From Mycoplasmopsis opalescens ATCC 27921 (GTDB lineage: Bacteria; Bacillota_I; Bacilli_A; Mycoplasmatales; Metamycoplasmataceae), in assembly GCF_000712185.1 (NCBI RefSeq), contig NZ_JOOB01000008.1, forward strand, positions 1 through 64,000: a stretch of 64,000 bases of DNA, read 5' to 3'. Shown here piece after piece: positions 40,501 to 52,274 of the stretch. Numbering within the stretch: the stretch's first letter is position 1; every line of letters begins with the position of its first letter. The notes under the pieces are model-generated. The model was not told where the DNA came from. It did not search any database and saw only the letters and a program-made list of their open reading frames with translations. Both the position numbers and the translations under genes were made by a program.

Positions 40501-42009
40501 AAAATGGATTCCGATGGGCAGACCATTCCTTTTGAAACATTTTTAGGATTTAATGCCGATAAAGTTCCAGATATCGACTTAAACTTTTCAGGTGAATTTC
40601 AAAGTAAAATTCACGATTTAACAAGAGAATTATTTGGACATAGCCACACATTTCGCGCAGGGACAATTTCATCAGTTCAATCTCTAACTGCTTTTGGCTA
40701 TGTAAAAAATTATGAGGAAGAAACTGGAAAAACCTTTTCATATGCTTTTAAAAACTTTTTAGCAGAGAAATTAGTTTCATTAAAAAGAACCACAGGACAG
40801 CATCCTGGAGGAATAATTGTTATTCCGAAGGAATTTGATGTTACAGACTTCACACCTATTAATTATCCAGCTGATGATACCAATAGTAGCTGATTAACAA
40901 CTCATTTTGATTACAAAAAAATCCATGATAATGTTTTAAAACTTGACATTCTTGGGCACGATAACCCATCAATTATTAAAAAGCTTGAGGAATATACCGG
41001 TATAAAAATGAAGGATGTGCCTAAATATGATCCAGATGTCATCAGCTTATTTAACAATGTTGAAAAATTAAATATTAAACCAGAAGATATTGGCGGCGAA
41101 ATAACAGGTGCATTAGGGATTCCAGAATTTGGAACCCCATTTGTTAGGGAACTTTTATCGCAAGCTAAACCAAAAAATTTCGCTAACTTAATTAGTATTT
41201 CAGGTCTTTCGCACGGTACCAATGTTTGATTAAATAATGCGCAAGATTTAATTATGAAAAAAGGGTTCACCTTGAGTAATGTAGTTTCTTGTCGCGATGA
41301 TATTTTAGTTTTCTTACTAGGTTATGGTGTTCCACCCAAATTTGCCTTTGACATAATGGAAAAAGTTAGAAAGGGCAAAGGGATAAAACCTGAAGAAGAA
41401 GTCGAATTAAGAAAATATAATGTGCCTGATTGACAAATTGATAGTATGCAAAAAATCGCATACATGTTCCCAAAAGCACATGCTACAGCTTATGTTTTAA
41501 TGGCTTGAGTTATTGCTTGATTTAAGTTATATAAACCACTAGCTTTTTATGCAACATTTTTTGGAATTCGTTCTCGAGCTTTTGATATTGAAACAATGGT
41601 TGACAAGCGCTATGGCATAAAAGCAGATTTAAAAATTAAAGAAATTGAAGCTATGGATCGTAAACTTAGAAAAGTTAAAGATAATGATTTAGTAGATACT
41701 TTGGAATTAGTTAGAGAATTTTATGCTCGCGGATTTGTTATTAAAAATATTTCTTTAGAAAAATCGCTTGATTATGATTGAATTATTTTAGAAGAGGAAA
41801 AAGCTTTAATTCCACCATTTATTGTAGTTGACGGTTTAGGTGGAACTGTTGCTGAATCAATAGTTAATGAACGCAAAATTAAAATGTTTTCATCACTTGA
41901 AGATTTTACGCGCCGCACAACAACAAATAAAACACTGATAGATAAAATGGATCAGCTTGGTGTTTTTAAAAATGTGCCCAGAACCGATCAAATTAGCTTA
42001 TTCGATTAA
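37579..42009 (+). CDS. polC: DNA polymerase III alpha subunit, PolC type
   Basis: Main replicative polymerase of Firmicutes and Mollicutes, with built-in 3'-5' exonuclease. 1476 residues. Order: N-terminal and OB domains; partly degenerate PHP domain ([14 protein letters not shown]); exonuclease with [10 protein letters not shown] at about 428; zinc finger CNNCKYF...NCPKC at about 943-972; catalytic [10 protein letters not shown] at about 995-1004; finger and duplex-binding parts to the end. About twelve TGA codons are Trp. ATG 37579 after AGGAGC. The last 28 codons and terminator are copied at 42580..42690 beyond a mobile element. Confidence 0.98.
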
Positions 42010-42036
42010 AAAAACTTGCAAAAAGCAAGTTTTTTT
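41926..42036. repeat. 111-bp direct repeat, left copy (polC 3' end and terminator)
   Basis: Begins AATAAAACACTGATAG in polC and ends in the terminator T run. Two base differences from the copy at 42580..42690. Confidence 0.93.
42009..42036 (+). terminator. polC terminator
   Basis: AAAAAACTTGC/GCAAGTTTTTT, 11-bp stem, loop AAAAA, starting at the stop codon. Present again at about 42663..42690. Confidence 0.88.
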
Positions 42037-42579
42037 TGAGTTTCGGAGTTTAAACTAAAAAAGTGAAATTTGCGCTATTTTATACGCAAAAATCGCTTTT
42101 TTTAATTTATTACATACCATTTTTAATAATTGTGTTTATTTCTTTAAATTTTTCAATGTTTGAAATAAATGGATTTATTTCTACAATTTTTTAGTTGCAG
42201 TTTTATTGTTTATATTTTGAGTGTATTAAAAACACAAATTTAATAGTGTTATCAATGATTCTAAATAGCTTTAGTTTTATACTTAAAGTGGGAAATGCAA
42301 GAATAATGAACTTTTAGAAATTGTAAAAATTGTATATAGAAAAAACAAAAAGTGTATTTTAACTAAAAATAACGGTCAATTTTACACTTTTTGTTTTTTA
42401 TTCCGAAACTCAGGTATCAATGATTCTAAATAGCTCTAGTTTTATACTTAAAGTGGGAAATGCAGGTATAATGAACTTTTAGAAATTGTAAAAATTGTAT
42501 ATAGAAAAAACAAAAAGTGTATTTTAATTAAAAATAACGGTCAATTTTACACTTTTTGTTTTTTACTCCGAAACTCAGG
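42037..42579. mobile_element. non-autonomous element B with TGAGTTTCGGAGT ends (IS1634-like MITE)
   Basis: Left end TGAGTTTCGGAGT (42037..42049), right end ACTCCGAAACTCAGG (42565..42579), and a further right end inside (ATTCCGAAACTCAGG at 42401..42415). As in element A the right-hand unit is doubled, here with a shorter second unit. Shares the hairpins and nearly all sequence with element A. No coding capacity. Confidence 0.82.
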
Positions 42580-42690
42580 AATAAAACATTGATAGATAAA
42601 ATGGATCAGCTTGGTGTTTTTAAAAATGTGCCAAGAACCGATCAAATTAGCTTATTCGATTAAAAAAACTTGCAAAAAGCAAGTTTTTTT
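42580..42690. repeat. 111-bp direct repeat, right copy
   Basis: Non-functional copy of the last 28 polC codons, stop and terminator, starting directly at the element's right end. Confidence 0.93.
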
Positions 42691-42707
42691 GAGTCATTTT
42701 TAATCTT

Positions 42708-43301
42708 TTAATTTAAATGTGAAATATCTAAATATATAATTTGCCTATCTTCCGCATTTCAAATTCCGTTTGTAATTCTATCCGGGCAACGAAGAACATA
42801 TTCAATTGAAGGTATTTTTTTGTCACCTTTATCAACGAAAAATTCAAATTCCATTTTATGCCCACTTAAAAATGAAAAACCTTTATTTAAAGCTGATTTG
42901 AAAACAAAATATTTTTTAAATTTTTCATTTCCACTAAGTTTATCAAAATAATATTTCTTGTCTTTACTTTCTATTTTTCTCTTAGGATAAATAGAACTTT
43001 TTAATTCTTTGGCTATCTCTAAAAGCTCATTTAATGAAAGTTTTTTGCCTTCTTTAGTTAGCAAAAATTCAAAAGAATCCTTCACTTGTGACAATTGCGA
43101 TGAATTTAAAAGTTTACCAGAGCCTTGTTCACCGGCGTTTGGGTTTAAATTTGTATTATTTAAAAGTTTACCAGAGCTTTGTTCACCAGCGTTTGACTTT
43201 AAATTTGTATTATTCTCATTTTTTTTATTTTGTGCACAAGAAATGGCCATAAGCGGCGTGATTGTATTAGCTAATAAAGGGATAAACCAATGTTTTTTCA
43301 T
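42708..43301 (-). CDS. lipoprotein with tandem 18-residue repeat
   Basis: 197 residues. Signal peptide with lipobox MAISC (Cys22 region), then two copies of an 18-residue unit of the form NNTNLxxNAGEQxSGKLL, followed by a soluble domain of about 125 residues that I do not recognise. The repeat is 54 bp, so copy number can change in frame, a usual way for mycoplasma surface proteins to vary. A TGA near the end is Trp; stop 42708..42710. Downstream of, and same strand as, the OppA-like gene. Confidence 0.78.
43105..43212. repeat. two tandem 54-bp units inside the lipoprotein gene
   Basis: Units 43105..43158 and 43159..43212, both starting TTTAAAAGTTTACCAG, differ at five positions. Length is a multiple of three. 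Confidence 0.88.
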
Positions 43302-43344
43302 ATGAAAATTATATAACTATTTGTTTCTAATATGATATTTCCAA

Positions 43345-45687
43345 TTAACCATTATTAATTGTTACATCTTGAAAAAATTCTAAGTTATTTCAGCTAAGTG
43401 GCTTAATTAAATGTTTTTGATAAATTACTTTGTCATAAGTGTTTAATTTAACTTTATTATTAAAGTTAAGTGTATAGCTAATTAAATTATTTAATTCATT
43501 AATTAATGATAATTGCTGTTCTACTGTTAAATTAGTTAAATAGTAAATAATTTTATTTTTATTTTGCTCCAAATTATTTTGATTATTAAATACATTCAAT
43601 GATTTTATAAAAATAATAAGATCAACTAAATTTTTGTAGGATTCCTGATAAAGATTAATATTATTATCAATAGCTTTTAAAATTTGAAAAATATTATTTT
43701 GATGAGCATTTAATTGTTCAAACACATATTCCGCGGTAGTGCCTTCATGAAGATAAAAGGGTGCTTCCTTGTAAATTGAATTATTTTGTAAAAAGAATTC
43801 TTTATATTTTGCATAATCATCAATTATTGTGATGTCTACTTTCAACTTTTGGTGGATTGAATTTAAAATTTTAGTTATTAGTCCAATTTTAATATTAGTC
43901 GAATGATTATAATTATTAACGATGACGGGGATGTTGAAATATATATTTTCAATTTTATTAGTAGAATTTAAATATTCATTAATTATCGAATTTAAATTTT
44001 TGTGGATGACTTCATACCATGCTGATTTTATTTTTTCTTCAACGTTAATGACATGGGGATTATTGAGTTTGTCTTTGTTTTGGTATTGGAAAATATCTTT
44101 AATTTTCTTATTATTTTTATCAAAAATTATAGGTTTATTAACTTGATTATATGCATCTTTTAATTCCGAAATATTTATGCCTTTATTTTTAGCCGTTATT
44201 AGACTATTTTTAGGAGCTTGACTTAGTCAAACATTTTCATTTTCATTAATTAGACTAAAATGATTAATTAAATTATTAAATAAACTTTGAAAAGTTAAAT
44301 TTTTAGGTTTTAGATCTATTGTTTCGTTTTCCAATCCATAGTACAACTCAAAAAATTGTTTATTTATATATTTTGTATTGATATTAGGGTTATGGTTTAC
44401 GATAATTTTATTTGTCAAATGAAGTTTGTTATATTCTTGGCTATAAGAAAAATTATAATTTTGATAATTTCCTAAAATGAAGTTTTTTTCGTCTAATTCA
44501 AGCTTTTCATAGTCTATTTTGCTGATTATGTTCTGTCTAAAAGCATTTAGAGATTGCAACGAAAATGTAGAAGGAGATATTGGTAATGAATTATATTGTA
44601 GGGTAATTTCCCTTAAAGAAGATGCGTCATCACTATAATTTTTATTAATTTTTAATTTAGTAATATCGCTATTTAACTTATTAATGTAATAGTATCCAGC
44701 AAAGTATAAATTGTCTAAATTTTGGCCATATTGATAATATCATTCGATGCTTTTAGTTGGATTATTATATCTTTTTGCAATATATTCATAAGGCAATGCA
44801 TCAAAAAAGTTTTGATCAATAAAAAGAAAATCAAAAATTGGTTCCATGTTTATATCTTTACCACTTTTAGTTCTTAAAATTATTTTATCATTTTCAAAAT
44901 CTAATAATTTTTCAACATCAATATCATTTTGAATTAAATAATTATATAAATCAAAACTATGTTCTAAATTCATTTTTATAATATTGATTTTATCTAAATT
45001 AATATTATTTTGACTAGCAAAAATTTGCCTAAAACTACTGTGCCTTAGCATTTTTGATAGTAAGCCAAGCTTATATGATTTGTGGTTCAAGACATTATTA
45101 TCATGCAACAACTTTCCATTTTTATCAACTCATATATTTCTTTTGGTTGCTATATCAATTTCCAAATAACTTGTGCTAGTAAGATTTTTTTTGAAGTTTT
45201 TATTATTGATAGATGTTAACTTACTAGAGGGAACGAACAAGAATGGCAAATTAAATCCATTACCTATGTTTTTTTTAGGTGTGAAAACACCTGGTTGTAT
45301 TGAATTGCCTGAATAATCCACTTCATCAATAGCATCATTATCATATTTAACTGAATTATTTGCAGAGTTTATAGTGATTGACTTCACACCTTCAAATTTA
45401 TATTTTAATTCCGATGGTCTAATAACAATGTTGTCTCTAAAGTCTATAATTGGCTGTTTTTGGGAAGAAATTCTAAATAATTTTGCAGAAGTCGATAGAT
45501 TTATTTTATTTATATTTGTGCTTATATGGTTATCTATTAAATATCCATATTTACCATAGTCATTCGCATAATTATTTTTTTCAATATAATGATATTTATC
45601 AATATTAAAATCGTTTTTGTTGCATGATGAAACTAAAGGAAATATAGAAATTAATGGCACAATTGATAAATTTATTTTTTTATGCAT
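43345..45687 (-). CDS. large lipoprotein, probably OppA-like peptide-binding protein
   Basis: 780 residues with a signal peptide and lipobox FPLVSSC. Several stretches fit the family-5 solute-binding fold of oligopeptide transporters: FAGYYYINKLNSDITKL with following KINKNY (compare 'G-P-Y-x-I...N-x-x-Y'), and KLKVDITIIDDYAKYKEFF near residue 615 (compare the 'G-I-K-V-x-I...' ending). Four TGA codons are Trp. Permeases OppB and OppC lie 3-7 kb to the right on the same strand. Low overall similarity keeps this tentative. ATG after AAAGGAG. Confidence 0.6.
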
Positions 45688-45701
45688 TTAATCTCCTTTT
45701 A

Positions 45702-45729
45702 CTAAAATTATAGTATTACAGTGCTTTAG
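45702..45729. repeat. ACTGTA-core hairpin, copy 5
   Basis: CTAAAA (45702..45707) and CTTTAG (45724..45729) around ATAGTATTACAGTG, the core in reverse orientation. Only copy that lies upstream of genes, between two divergent lipoprotein genes, where it could affect expression. Confidence 0.5.
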
Positions 45730-45837
45730 GAAAGAAATATAATAAAAATATTTATTTTGTATATAGTTTTAGTTTTGCAATCCCAAATTAAAACAAACAT
45801 AAAAATATATCTTTAATTCATAACCTTTTAATAATTT

Positions 45838-45843
45838 TATAAA
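45838..45843 (+). promoter_or_regulatory. -10-like box before the 620-residue lipoprotein gene
   Basis: TATAAA 10 bp before ATG 45854, with no Shine-Dalgarno between. Confidence 0.45.
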
Positions 45844-45853
45844 ATTATTAATA

Positions 45854-47716
45854 ATGAGAACAAAATTCAAGCTTTATTTATCGGCCCTACCTTTAGGTTC
45901 AATGTGTCTAATTTCAGCCATAAGCTGTAATCAGCAAGCGAAAAAAGATGTATATTTAGATTTAGAAAAAACTTCTAGGGTTTTTTTAAATAGACTAACC
46001 TTAAGTCAAATTGCGACTATAGAAAAAGATAACCATATTTTTTATCATTTCGATAATGGGTTTAAAGAGCAATTTAATGATGTAAAAATTGAAGATAATA
46101 AGCTGTGGTTATTGCGAGGGTCTAAATGAATTCATTATGTTCCTGATTTTCCGTATCGTAAAAATTGAAAGCAGTTTGAAACAGAGAATAAAAATATCAG
46201 AATTTTTGATTCCGAAGAAAGAAGCGATATTAATAATTTTTTAAGGGAATATAACTTTGAATTAATCGATTCAGCTGGCAATTATAATGATGAATGATTT
46301 AATAATTTGTCTTTGGTTTGAGGCAAGGACTTTAATCGTCAAAGAGACCCTTATTTTGAAGATTTACAAACTATTATTTTTAGGATAAACCAAGACATTT
46401 ATCTTAATTATGGGTTAATGAATCGCAAATATTTAGTTAATGCAAAAAAAGAAAGATATTTATTTACTAACTGAATACAACCTCAATATTTGCAAGCAAC
46501 AGCTTTTTTAAATAATGATAATGAATCTCTTCGCAAAACATTTACAGAATTATTAAAGCTATACTTAAATAAATTTAATGTTAATGTTGCCAAAATCACT
46601 GTAGATTGGGAAGATTCGGAAATTAAAAAATCATTTTCAAGTAATACTAAATATGTCGCCTTTAAAATAAAAAGTATTTTAGATTGAAATAACAATGAAC
46701 TAATGGATCAAAAGTATAAAGAAAATAAATATTATATAAATGGCTTTAGAAATTATGCGATAAATGGAAAATTTGGTGTTGGAACAAAAGGATTAATCGA
46801 AAAGCTGCCATTATTTACCGATTATATTGAAAACCCTTTGCTTTTAATTAACGGCAAAGAATATTTAAGTGTGGTTGATAATATTAATCACTTTATTAAG
46901 CCTGCCACATCAATTGATTATTGAAATTCAAAAGGCTTAATGAACTTATTTAGCCTTTTTAAAGATGAAATTTTAGAGATTAAGGTTCCAAAATATAGAG
47001 AAAATGAGGATTTAAAATACAAAATCATAGATTTTGAATTCACTAATTATTTTGACTCAAATCAAATTTTCAGGGCTATTGTTGAAGTTAATAAAAAAGA
47101 TGGAACCAAGAAAAAATACGCTTGATTAAGCTCAAATTTTGATGATCATGGGCATAGGCTGAAAGGTCTTATAACTAAAAACAAGCCTCCTAAGGATCTA
47201 ATTCCAGATGATATATATTCTTTTAAACCTCATAATACAGGTATAGATAAGGGCATCAAATTAGAGGATTTTGTGAGTGATGATATTAATGGTGCATTTA
47301 TGGAAGCTTTAAAAAATGCTTCTGATAAGTTGAGCTTACTTTTTGGTTATTGAAATAATGATAGTAGGCAAAATTTTGATGTAAATTTACTGAATAATGA
47401 ATCATATCAAATTAAGATATTTAATGCTTATTTAAACAATTATTTATTAGCTTATGCTTTGGAAAATGTAAAAAATCAAACTTTAAGCGGGGTGAAACGG
47501 ATTGATATTAACTTAAAGCCGGAGTTAAATAAACTCGGTCAATTATATTTTGAACTAAATTTTATAGGTTTTGAAAATCCATTAGATTTTAAATATTATA
47601 GTAAAGGTGAAAAAACCATTGCAAAAGCGAGCTTATATTGAAACTTTTTTAAAGGTTATGACGCATTTAATTCAGATCATCTTTTTGATCTTATAGAATT
47701 TAGAAGGGAGAAATAA
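45854..47716 (+). CDS. large surface lipoprotein, function unknown
   Basis: 620 residues, rich in aromatic residues and Asn. Signal peptide with lipobox AISC (about residue 25). No motif recognised: blocks such as WIHYVPDFPYRKNWKQFE and FRNYAINGKFGVGTKG hint at a folded binding domain. Read through eleven or so TGA codons as Trp, which explains why it looks broken in the standard code. Divergent from the OppA-like gene. Its stop overlaps the next lipoprotein start (TAATG), so the two form an operon. Confidence 0.72.
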
Positions 47717-48720
47717 TGGCTAAAAAAACATTTTTACTTTTAAGTTCAGTTAGTATTTCTCTTTTTCCTATTTCTACTTTATCATGCCAAAAATATCCTA
47801 ATGATGATGAAAATTTAAATCTAGATGAATCTCGTGAAAATAAAAAATATAATAAAAAATTTATTTTTCAAAATGCTCCCACTAAAAAAATAATAAAAAT
47901 TTTTAATGAGGAAACAACAAATTTATTTACACAAGTTAAACAAACTTATAGAAGTTATCGCAAAGATTACATTAACATTGTGAGAAAATTATCAGCTCTA
48001 AGTGCTAAAGTGTTAGAATTAATTAATGAACAAGGAAACCATGAGAATTCAGAAAAAATTAATGACTTTTATCTAAAATGATTGGAACCGCAAGGAGAAA
48101 ATAAATGCGAATTAGCAAAAATTTTTGATAAATATACGCTAATCTTTCAAGATGTGGATGCTGTATTAAATGATGTTAATTTAGTTTTCGATAATCAAGA
48201 ATTCCCTAAATATCTTCAAGTAATTGATGATCGTCTAAGTGGTAAAGATATTAATCTAGGGAGCCTACAAAAAGCAATAATTTCATCGTGAGAATTTTTA
48301 AAAAACCATGTGTACAATGAAGAAAAACTTTCTAAAATCGAAGATGTTGATAAAATCAATATTGAATCAGATAAAAACTCGCATTCCCACTCACATGCAA
48401 TAATAAATTTGACCTTTGAAATGGGATTATGGCATTTAATCTTATCTAAAAATTTAAAACTAAAAGAAAAAATAGAAGAATTCAAAAATGATTTTGAAGT
48501 TTTAAGGGTTAATGTTGTTGAAAATATAGGACAAAAAAATTATGAAGATGACTTCAATTATTTAATAAGAATTTTTGAAGGTGATTTAAGCTTTAATTCA
48601 ACCAATAATATTGTAGACAGCGCCTTTAGGTCAAATGCTAAGCAACAATTAGATAAAATTAAAAATATACTTATATCTATTGTTCAAAATCAAGGTTTAG
48701 ATAGAAACATTATTAAATAG
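47716..48720 (+). CDS. lipoprotein with helical repeats, function unknown
   Basis: 334 residues; signal peptide and lipobox STLSC (about residue 24). The rest is predicted mostly helical and charged, with a short His cluster NSHSHSHAI near residue 217 that might bind metal. Three TGA codons are Trp; stop TAG 48718..48720. Starts within the stop of the upstream lipoprotein gene, so the two products probably act together on the cell surface. Confidence 0.72.
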
Positions 48721-48765
48721 AAAATAGCCAAAAATGTTATTAAAATTCCTTTTGGCTATTTTCTA
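48719..48765. terminator. terminator of the lipoprotein operon
   Basis: AAAATAGCCAAAA and TTTTGGCTATTTT pair around a loop of about 16 bases, followed by T-rich sequence. The core CACTGTAGTGCAGT of a further hairpin-family copy follows at 48788..48801 without clear arms. Confidence 0.75.
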
Positions 48766-48809
48766 TTTATGTTTTTTTTCTAAAAACACTGTAGTGCAGT
48801 AAAAAAAGA

Positions 48810-49973
48810 CTACACAAGTTTAGGATTGAAATTATTTGCAAATGATGTGGATAATAATTTTAGCACCAAAGTAAAAACAAATATGATAGAGGAAATAGTT
48901 ATCAAATATGCAGGATTTAAGTGAATTAAAATAATTGCTTCTTTTAAAACTGATCCAATATTTATGTTATTTGTTTCGTTAATAAAATCCAAAAAGGCTA
49001 AGCCTGAGGCAATTAAAATATTTATAGAAAATCTCTCAACCATAATTATTAATATGTCAGCATAAACATAAGAAAATATATGATTATAAGCTATTTTTCA
49101 ATCTGAACTCCCTGTTGATTTGGCGGCCAATATAAATTCTTGTTTATACAAAATTATTACTTGATCAAGGCAAAATTTATAATAAGAAATTCAGCAAACT
49201 ATTATTAAAGAGATTAATAAACTATATCAATTAGTTCCTAAGAATATAGATAATAGAAAGACTCAAATTATTTCCGGGATTACACTTAAAGCATCAATCA
49301 ATTTAGTTAAAAATTTAACTATAAAATTTTTTCGATATAAATAAACAAACACAGCTAAATTGAAACCAAAAATAATATTAATAAAAATAGCTATAAATAT
49401 AATTGCAAAAGTAACTCAAATTGATACGACAATTCGCGAATAAATATCTATACCTGCAGAATTAGTTCCTAAAAAAAGCCCTTGAGCTAAATTAATTTTG
49501 TTTTCATTCATCGAATTTATGGCCAAAATTAAATTGTAAGGATTGTAAATTAATGTCACGGTATCGGTGTGGATGGTTTGTTCTCCTCCTAAATCCCTTG
49601 CAGAATCAAAAGTTATTGAAAAAATTGGATTACGGTTAGCTTCATAAGCTAGTTTAGTTTCTATCTTTTCAATATTTCTTATAAAATCAAGCTCATATCC
49701 TCGTTGAAAACTACGTGTAATTTCTCGATTATATTCCGAAGGTAAATTATTAACTAGTGTTGTTTGGCTATCAATAGAGCTAATTGGACTATTCCTAATA
49801 AAAAAGGTTGCAAATAAAAGCGAAATTAGCAATATTCAAAACAAAATAAATAAAGTTAAATTTAATTTATTTCTAAAAAATCTTTCTCAATATTGCTTAA
49901 AAGGATTTTTTGAAATCGGATAACAACTATTGTTTCCTAGCTTTTTAGAAGCTAATGCAAAAGGATTAAACAT
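48810..49973 (-). CDS. oppC: oligopeptide-type ABC transporter permease OppC
   Basis: 387 residues; an N-terminal helix, a roughly 150-residue outside domain, and five helices. The EAA loop that contacts the ATPase is visible as EFILAAKSTGSSDWKIAYNH (about residues 270-290). Many TGA codons are Trp; stop TAG at 48810..48812. Overlaps oppB by 8 bases. No OppD or OppF ATPase gene in the window. Confidence 0.85.
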
Positions 49974-50919
49974 GATAACCTCTTTTGCTTTTGAAAAATA
50001 AAATCTTTTCCTCCCTTAAGATCGGGTTCATTGTAAATAATATAATTTTGTTAATGAATAGAATTAGGGATAATAAAACAAAATTAAAGACAAAATAGAA
50101 CATTATTATGTCTAGTTCTCCTTTCGAAAAAGCAAAAGATAATAATAAGCTTTGGCCCGGTATACTAAAAAGCCTCTCGATTAACAAGGAAACTGTAAAA
50201 AGCAATATATAAATTACAAAAAATAAGTTAATCTCACTTATAAAAAGCTCTTTTAGAACTATTTTGTTTAATAGTTTTGTTCTCGAAAGTCCTGTAGAGA
50301 GCGAGAATAAGTAATAATCTGATTTTAAAATTTCAATTGTTTTTTTTCTAGATTTTGAGAAAAAAATGGCCATTGTAGGGAATGATGTTATTAAAATAGG
50401 AACCAGCAACGATACAAACACTAACCTTTCGTTTAAAAACTGTGAAGGATAACCAAAAATTGGGGCATTTACCAATGCTAAAATAGCAATTATTAGAATA
50501 GGTAGTGAACCTAAAAAAGAAATAAGAATATTAATAACTGTGTCATAAGTAGTAAATAATTTATGTGCTGAAAAAATCCCTAATATATTGCCAATCATGA
50601 AACTAAAAATAAATATCAACAAACAAATCAAACAAGACCATTTAAATTGTTTTACATACAATACAAAAATATTTTTTTCGACTGTAGATAGCTCAATTGA
50701 GTAAATTTTTCCAGGGTTAAAAGTAATTAAATTTCAACTAAAAATTTTGAAACGGACTCAATAACTACTCGAAATATTATTGAAAGTTGATAAGTTTTTT
50801 TTGATTTGGGGTTCAATTAAAACGTTAATCGCAAAGAAAATAATGATTAAAGAGATAAGAAAAATAAACAAATAAAATGATATTTTTGTTATAAATTTTA
50901 TAAACGTTTTTTTATTCAT
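49966..50919 (-). CDS. oppB: oligopeptide-type ABC transporter permease OppB
   Basis: 317 residues with six hydrophobic helices and the EAA-like loop SDYYLFSLSTGLSRTKLLNK. ATG after GGAGGA; TGA codons are Trp; overlaps oppC. The helix following the loop (ELFISEINLFFVIYILL) and FSIPGQSLLL match OppB proteins ('E..F..PG.G'). Partner of OppC; a lipoprotein with a Lipoprotein_17-like domain precedes it 22 bp upstream. Confidence 0.82.
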
Positions 50920-50941
50920 TATTCCTCCTTACATCATTTAA

Positions 50942-51544
50942 TTATTCTTTTTTAAATCCAATAATTTCATATCTTTTAATTTGGTTGGCTAATTTGAATG
51001 ATATTTCTAGGTGGATTATACCAAGCTCATCATGCGCATGCGTGGTTGGAGAAATTTTTAATTCATCTTTTTCATTAACATCTTTTTGATCAAAAACAAT
51101 TGAATATTTTTTAAATATTTTTGTGGCGTCATTAAAATTATTTGCTTTTATTAATTCTGAAACTACTGTAGATGCCTTGTTTTCGTCTTGGTTTATGGCA
51201 ACCTTCTCAATTATTAGGCCATAAAATTCTTGTTTATTTAGTGAATTAAAATTAGAAATCAAAGTATTTATTTTTTTAATTAATCCAGCATTATTTTTGT
51301 TTTTCTCTCAATTTGTAGGAAGTTTATTAATTTCTTCCAAAATTTCCTTAGCCTCGTTTTGTTGCGACTCCTCCGGAGAATATTTAGCAATTTTCTCTAA
51401 TATTTTAATATCCACTTTATCTGTTGTATTGTTCTGGCGTGTTTCATCAGCTTTATCTGTTGCATTGTTCTTGCATGATAAATGTAAGGGAGCCAAAGCT
51501 AAAGGAATTAGAAATATGCTGAAACTTGGAATTCTTGTTTTCAT
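50942..51544 (-). CDS. lipoprotein with Lipoprotein_17-like domain
   Basis: 200 residues. Signal peptide and lipobox LHLSC, then an imperfect repeat (NNATDKADE, NNTTDKVDI), a helical part, and a C-terminal domain ending GIIHLEISFKLANQIKRYEI followed by IGFKKE. That ending resembles the repeat unit of mycoplasma Lipoprotein_17/variable surface proteins, which close with a beta-strand and 'GF'. One TGA is Trp. First gene of the oppB-oppC run, so perhaps linked to uptake. Confidence 0.68.
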
Positions 51545-51669
51545 TTTTTCCCCATAATCACTAGTGTTTATAGCGATGAAATTATAAGCTTTTTTTATTT
51601 AAAAAAAGATATACCACAATAATAAACTAGCTTTTTTGGTGAAATTAAAAAAGAGGAAAAGATGAAAAA

Positions 51670-52215
51670 ACCAATTAAAGGTGGACTGGGTTGTAAATAA
51701 TAATATAATGCAAAAATATCACGATGAGTTAGGCGGCAATCCCATTTATAATGATAAGTTATTATTTAAAATATTATGTTCGAAGTAATGCAATCAGGTT
51801 TATTTTGTTTAATAATTTTAGAAAAAAATAAATTCATTTATTGGTATATTTGGTAATTTTGAACCAAACAAATTAGATAAATAAAATGATAAGAAGATTG
51901 AAGAATTAATGAAGAGTGAAGCAATAATTCACAATCGTTTAAAAATTAAGACTGTAATCGAGAATGCGAAAGCGTATTTTAGAATTTTAAAGATGCATCA
52001 AATTTAACTCATTTTTATGCAAATTTGTTGAAAACAAGCCAATTATAAACGATTTATTTAATTATGAAGATGTGCCAGCGGCTTCTGATTTATCAGATTT
52101 AATCAGCAAAGACCTAAAGAGAGCGAGCTTAAAATTTGCAAACTCGACCATAGTGTATTCATTTATACAGCTCGTAGGAATGATTAATGATCATTTTAAT
52201 TACTGTAGTTTTAAA
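51670..52215 (+). pseudogene. DNA-3-methyladenine glycosylase I (tag) pseudogene
   Basis: Base-excision repair enzyme remnant. Pieces in different frames match the Tag family in order: YHDELGGNPIYNDKLLFKIL (51715 on), SEAIIHNRLKIKTVIENAKA (about 51905 on), and DLISKDLKRASLKF with FIQLVGMINDHFNYC (to about 52213). At least three frameshifts and stops separate them. The N-terminal zinc Cys is lost. Fills the whole gap between the lipoprotein gene and rluD. Confidence 0.8.
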
Positions 52216-52262
52216 AATATTCAAGTGGCTTAAACCACTTTTATTAATATGAAAAATTTATA

Positions 52263-52268
52263 TATAAT
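52263..52268 (+). promoter_or_regulatory. -10 box of rluD
   Basis: TATAAT 6 bp before ATG 52275; transcription would begin at or next to the start codon. Confidence 0.6.
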
Positions 52269-52274
52269 AGTATT

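Noticed and set aside
43922-44146. 74-codon plus-strand frame inside the OppA-like gene
   Set aside because: Antisense shadow; the minus strand is open over 780 codons when TGA is Trp.
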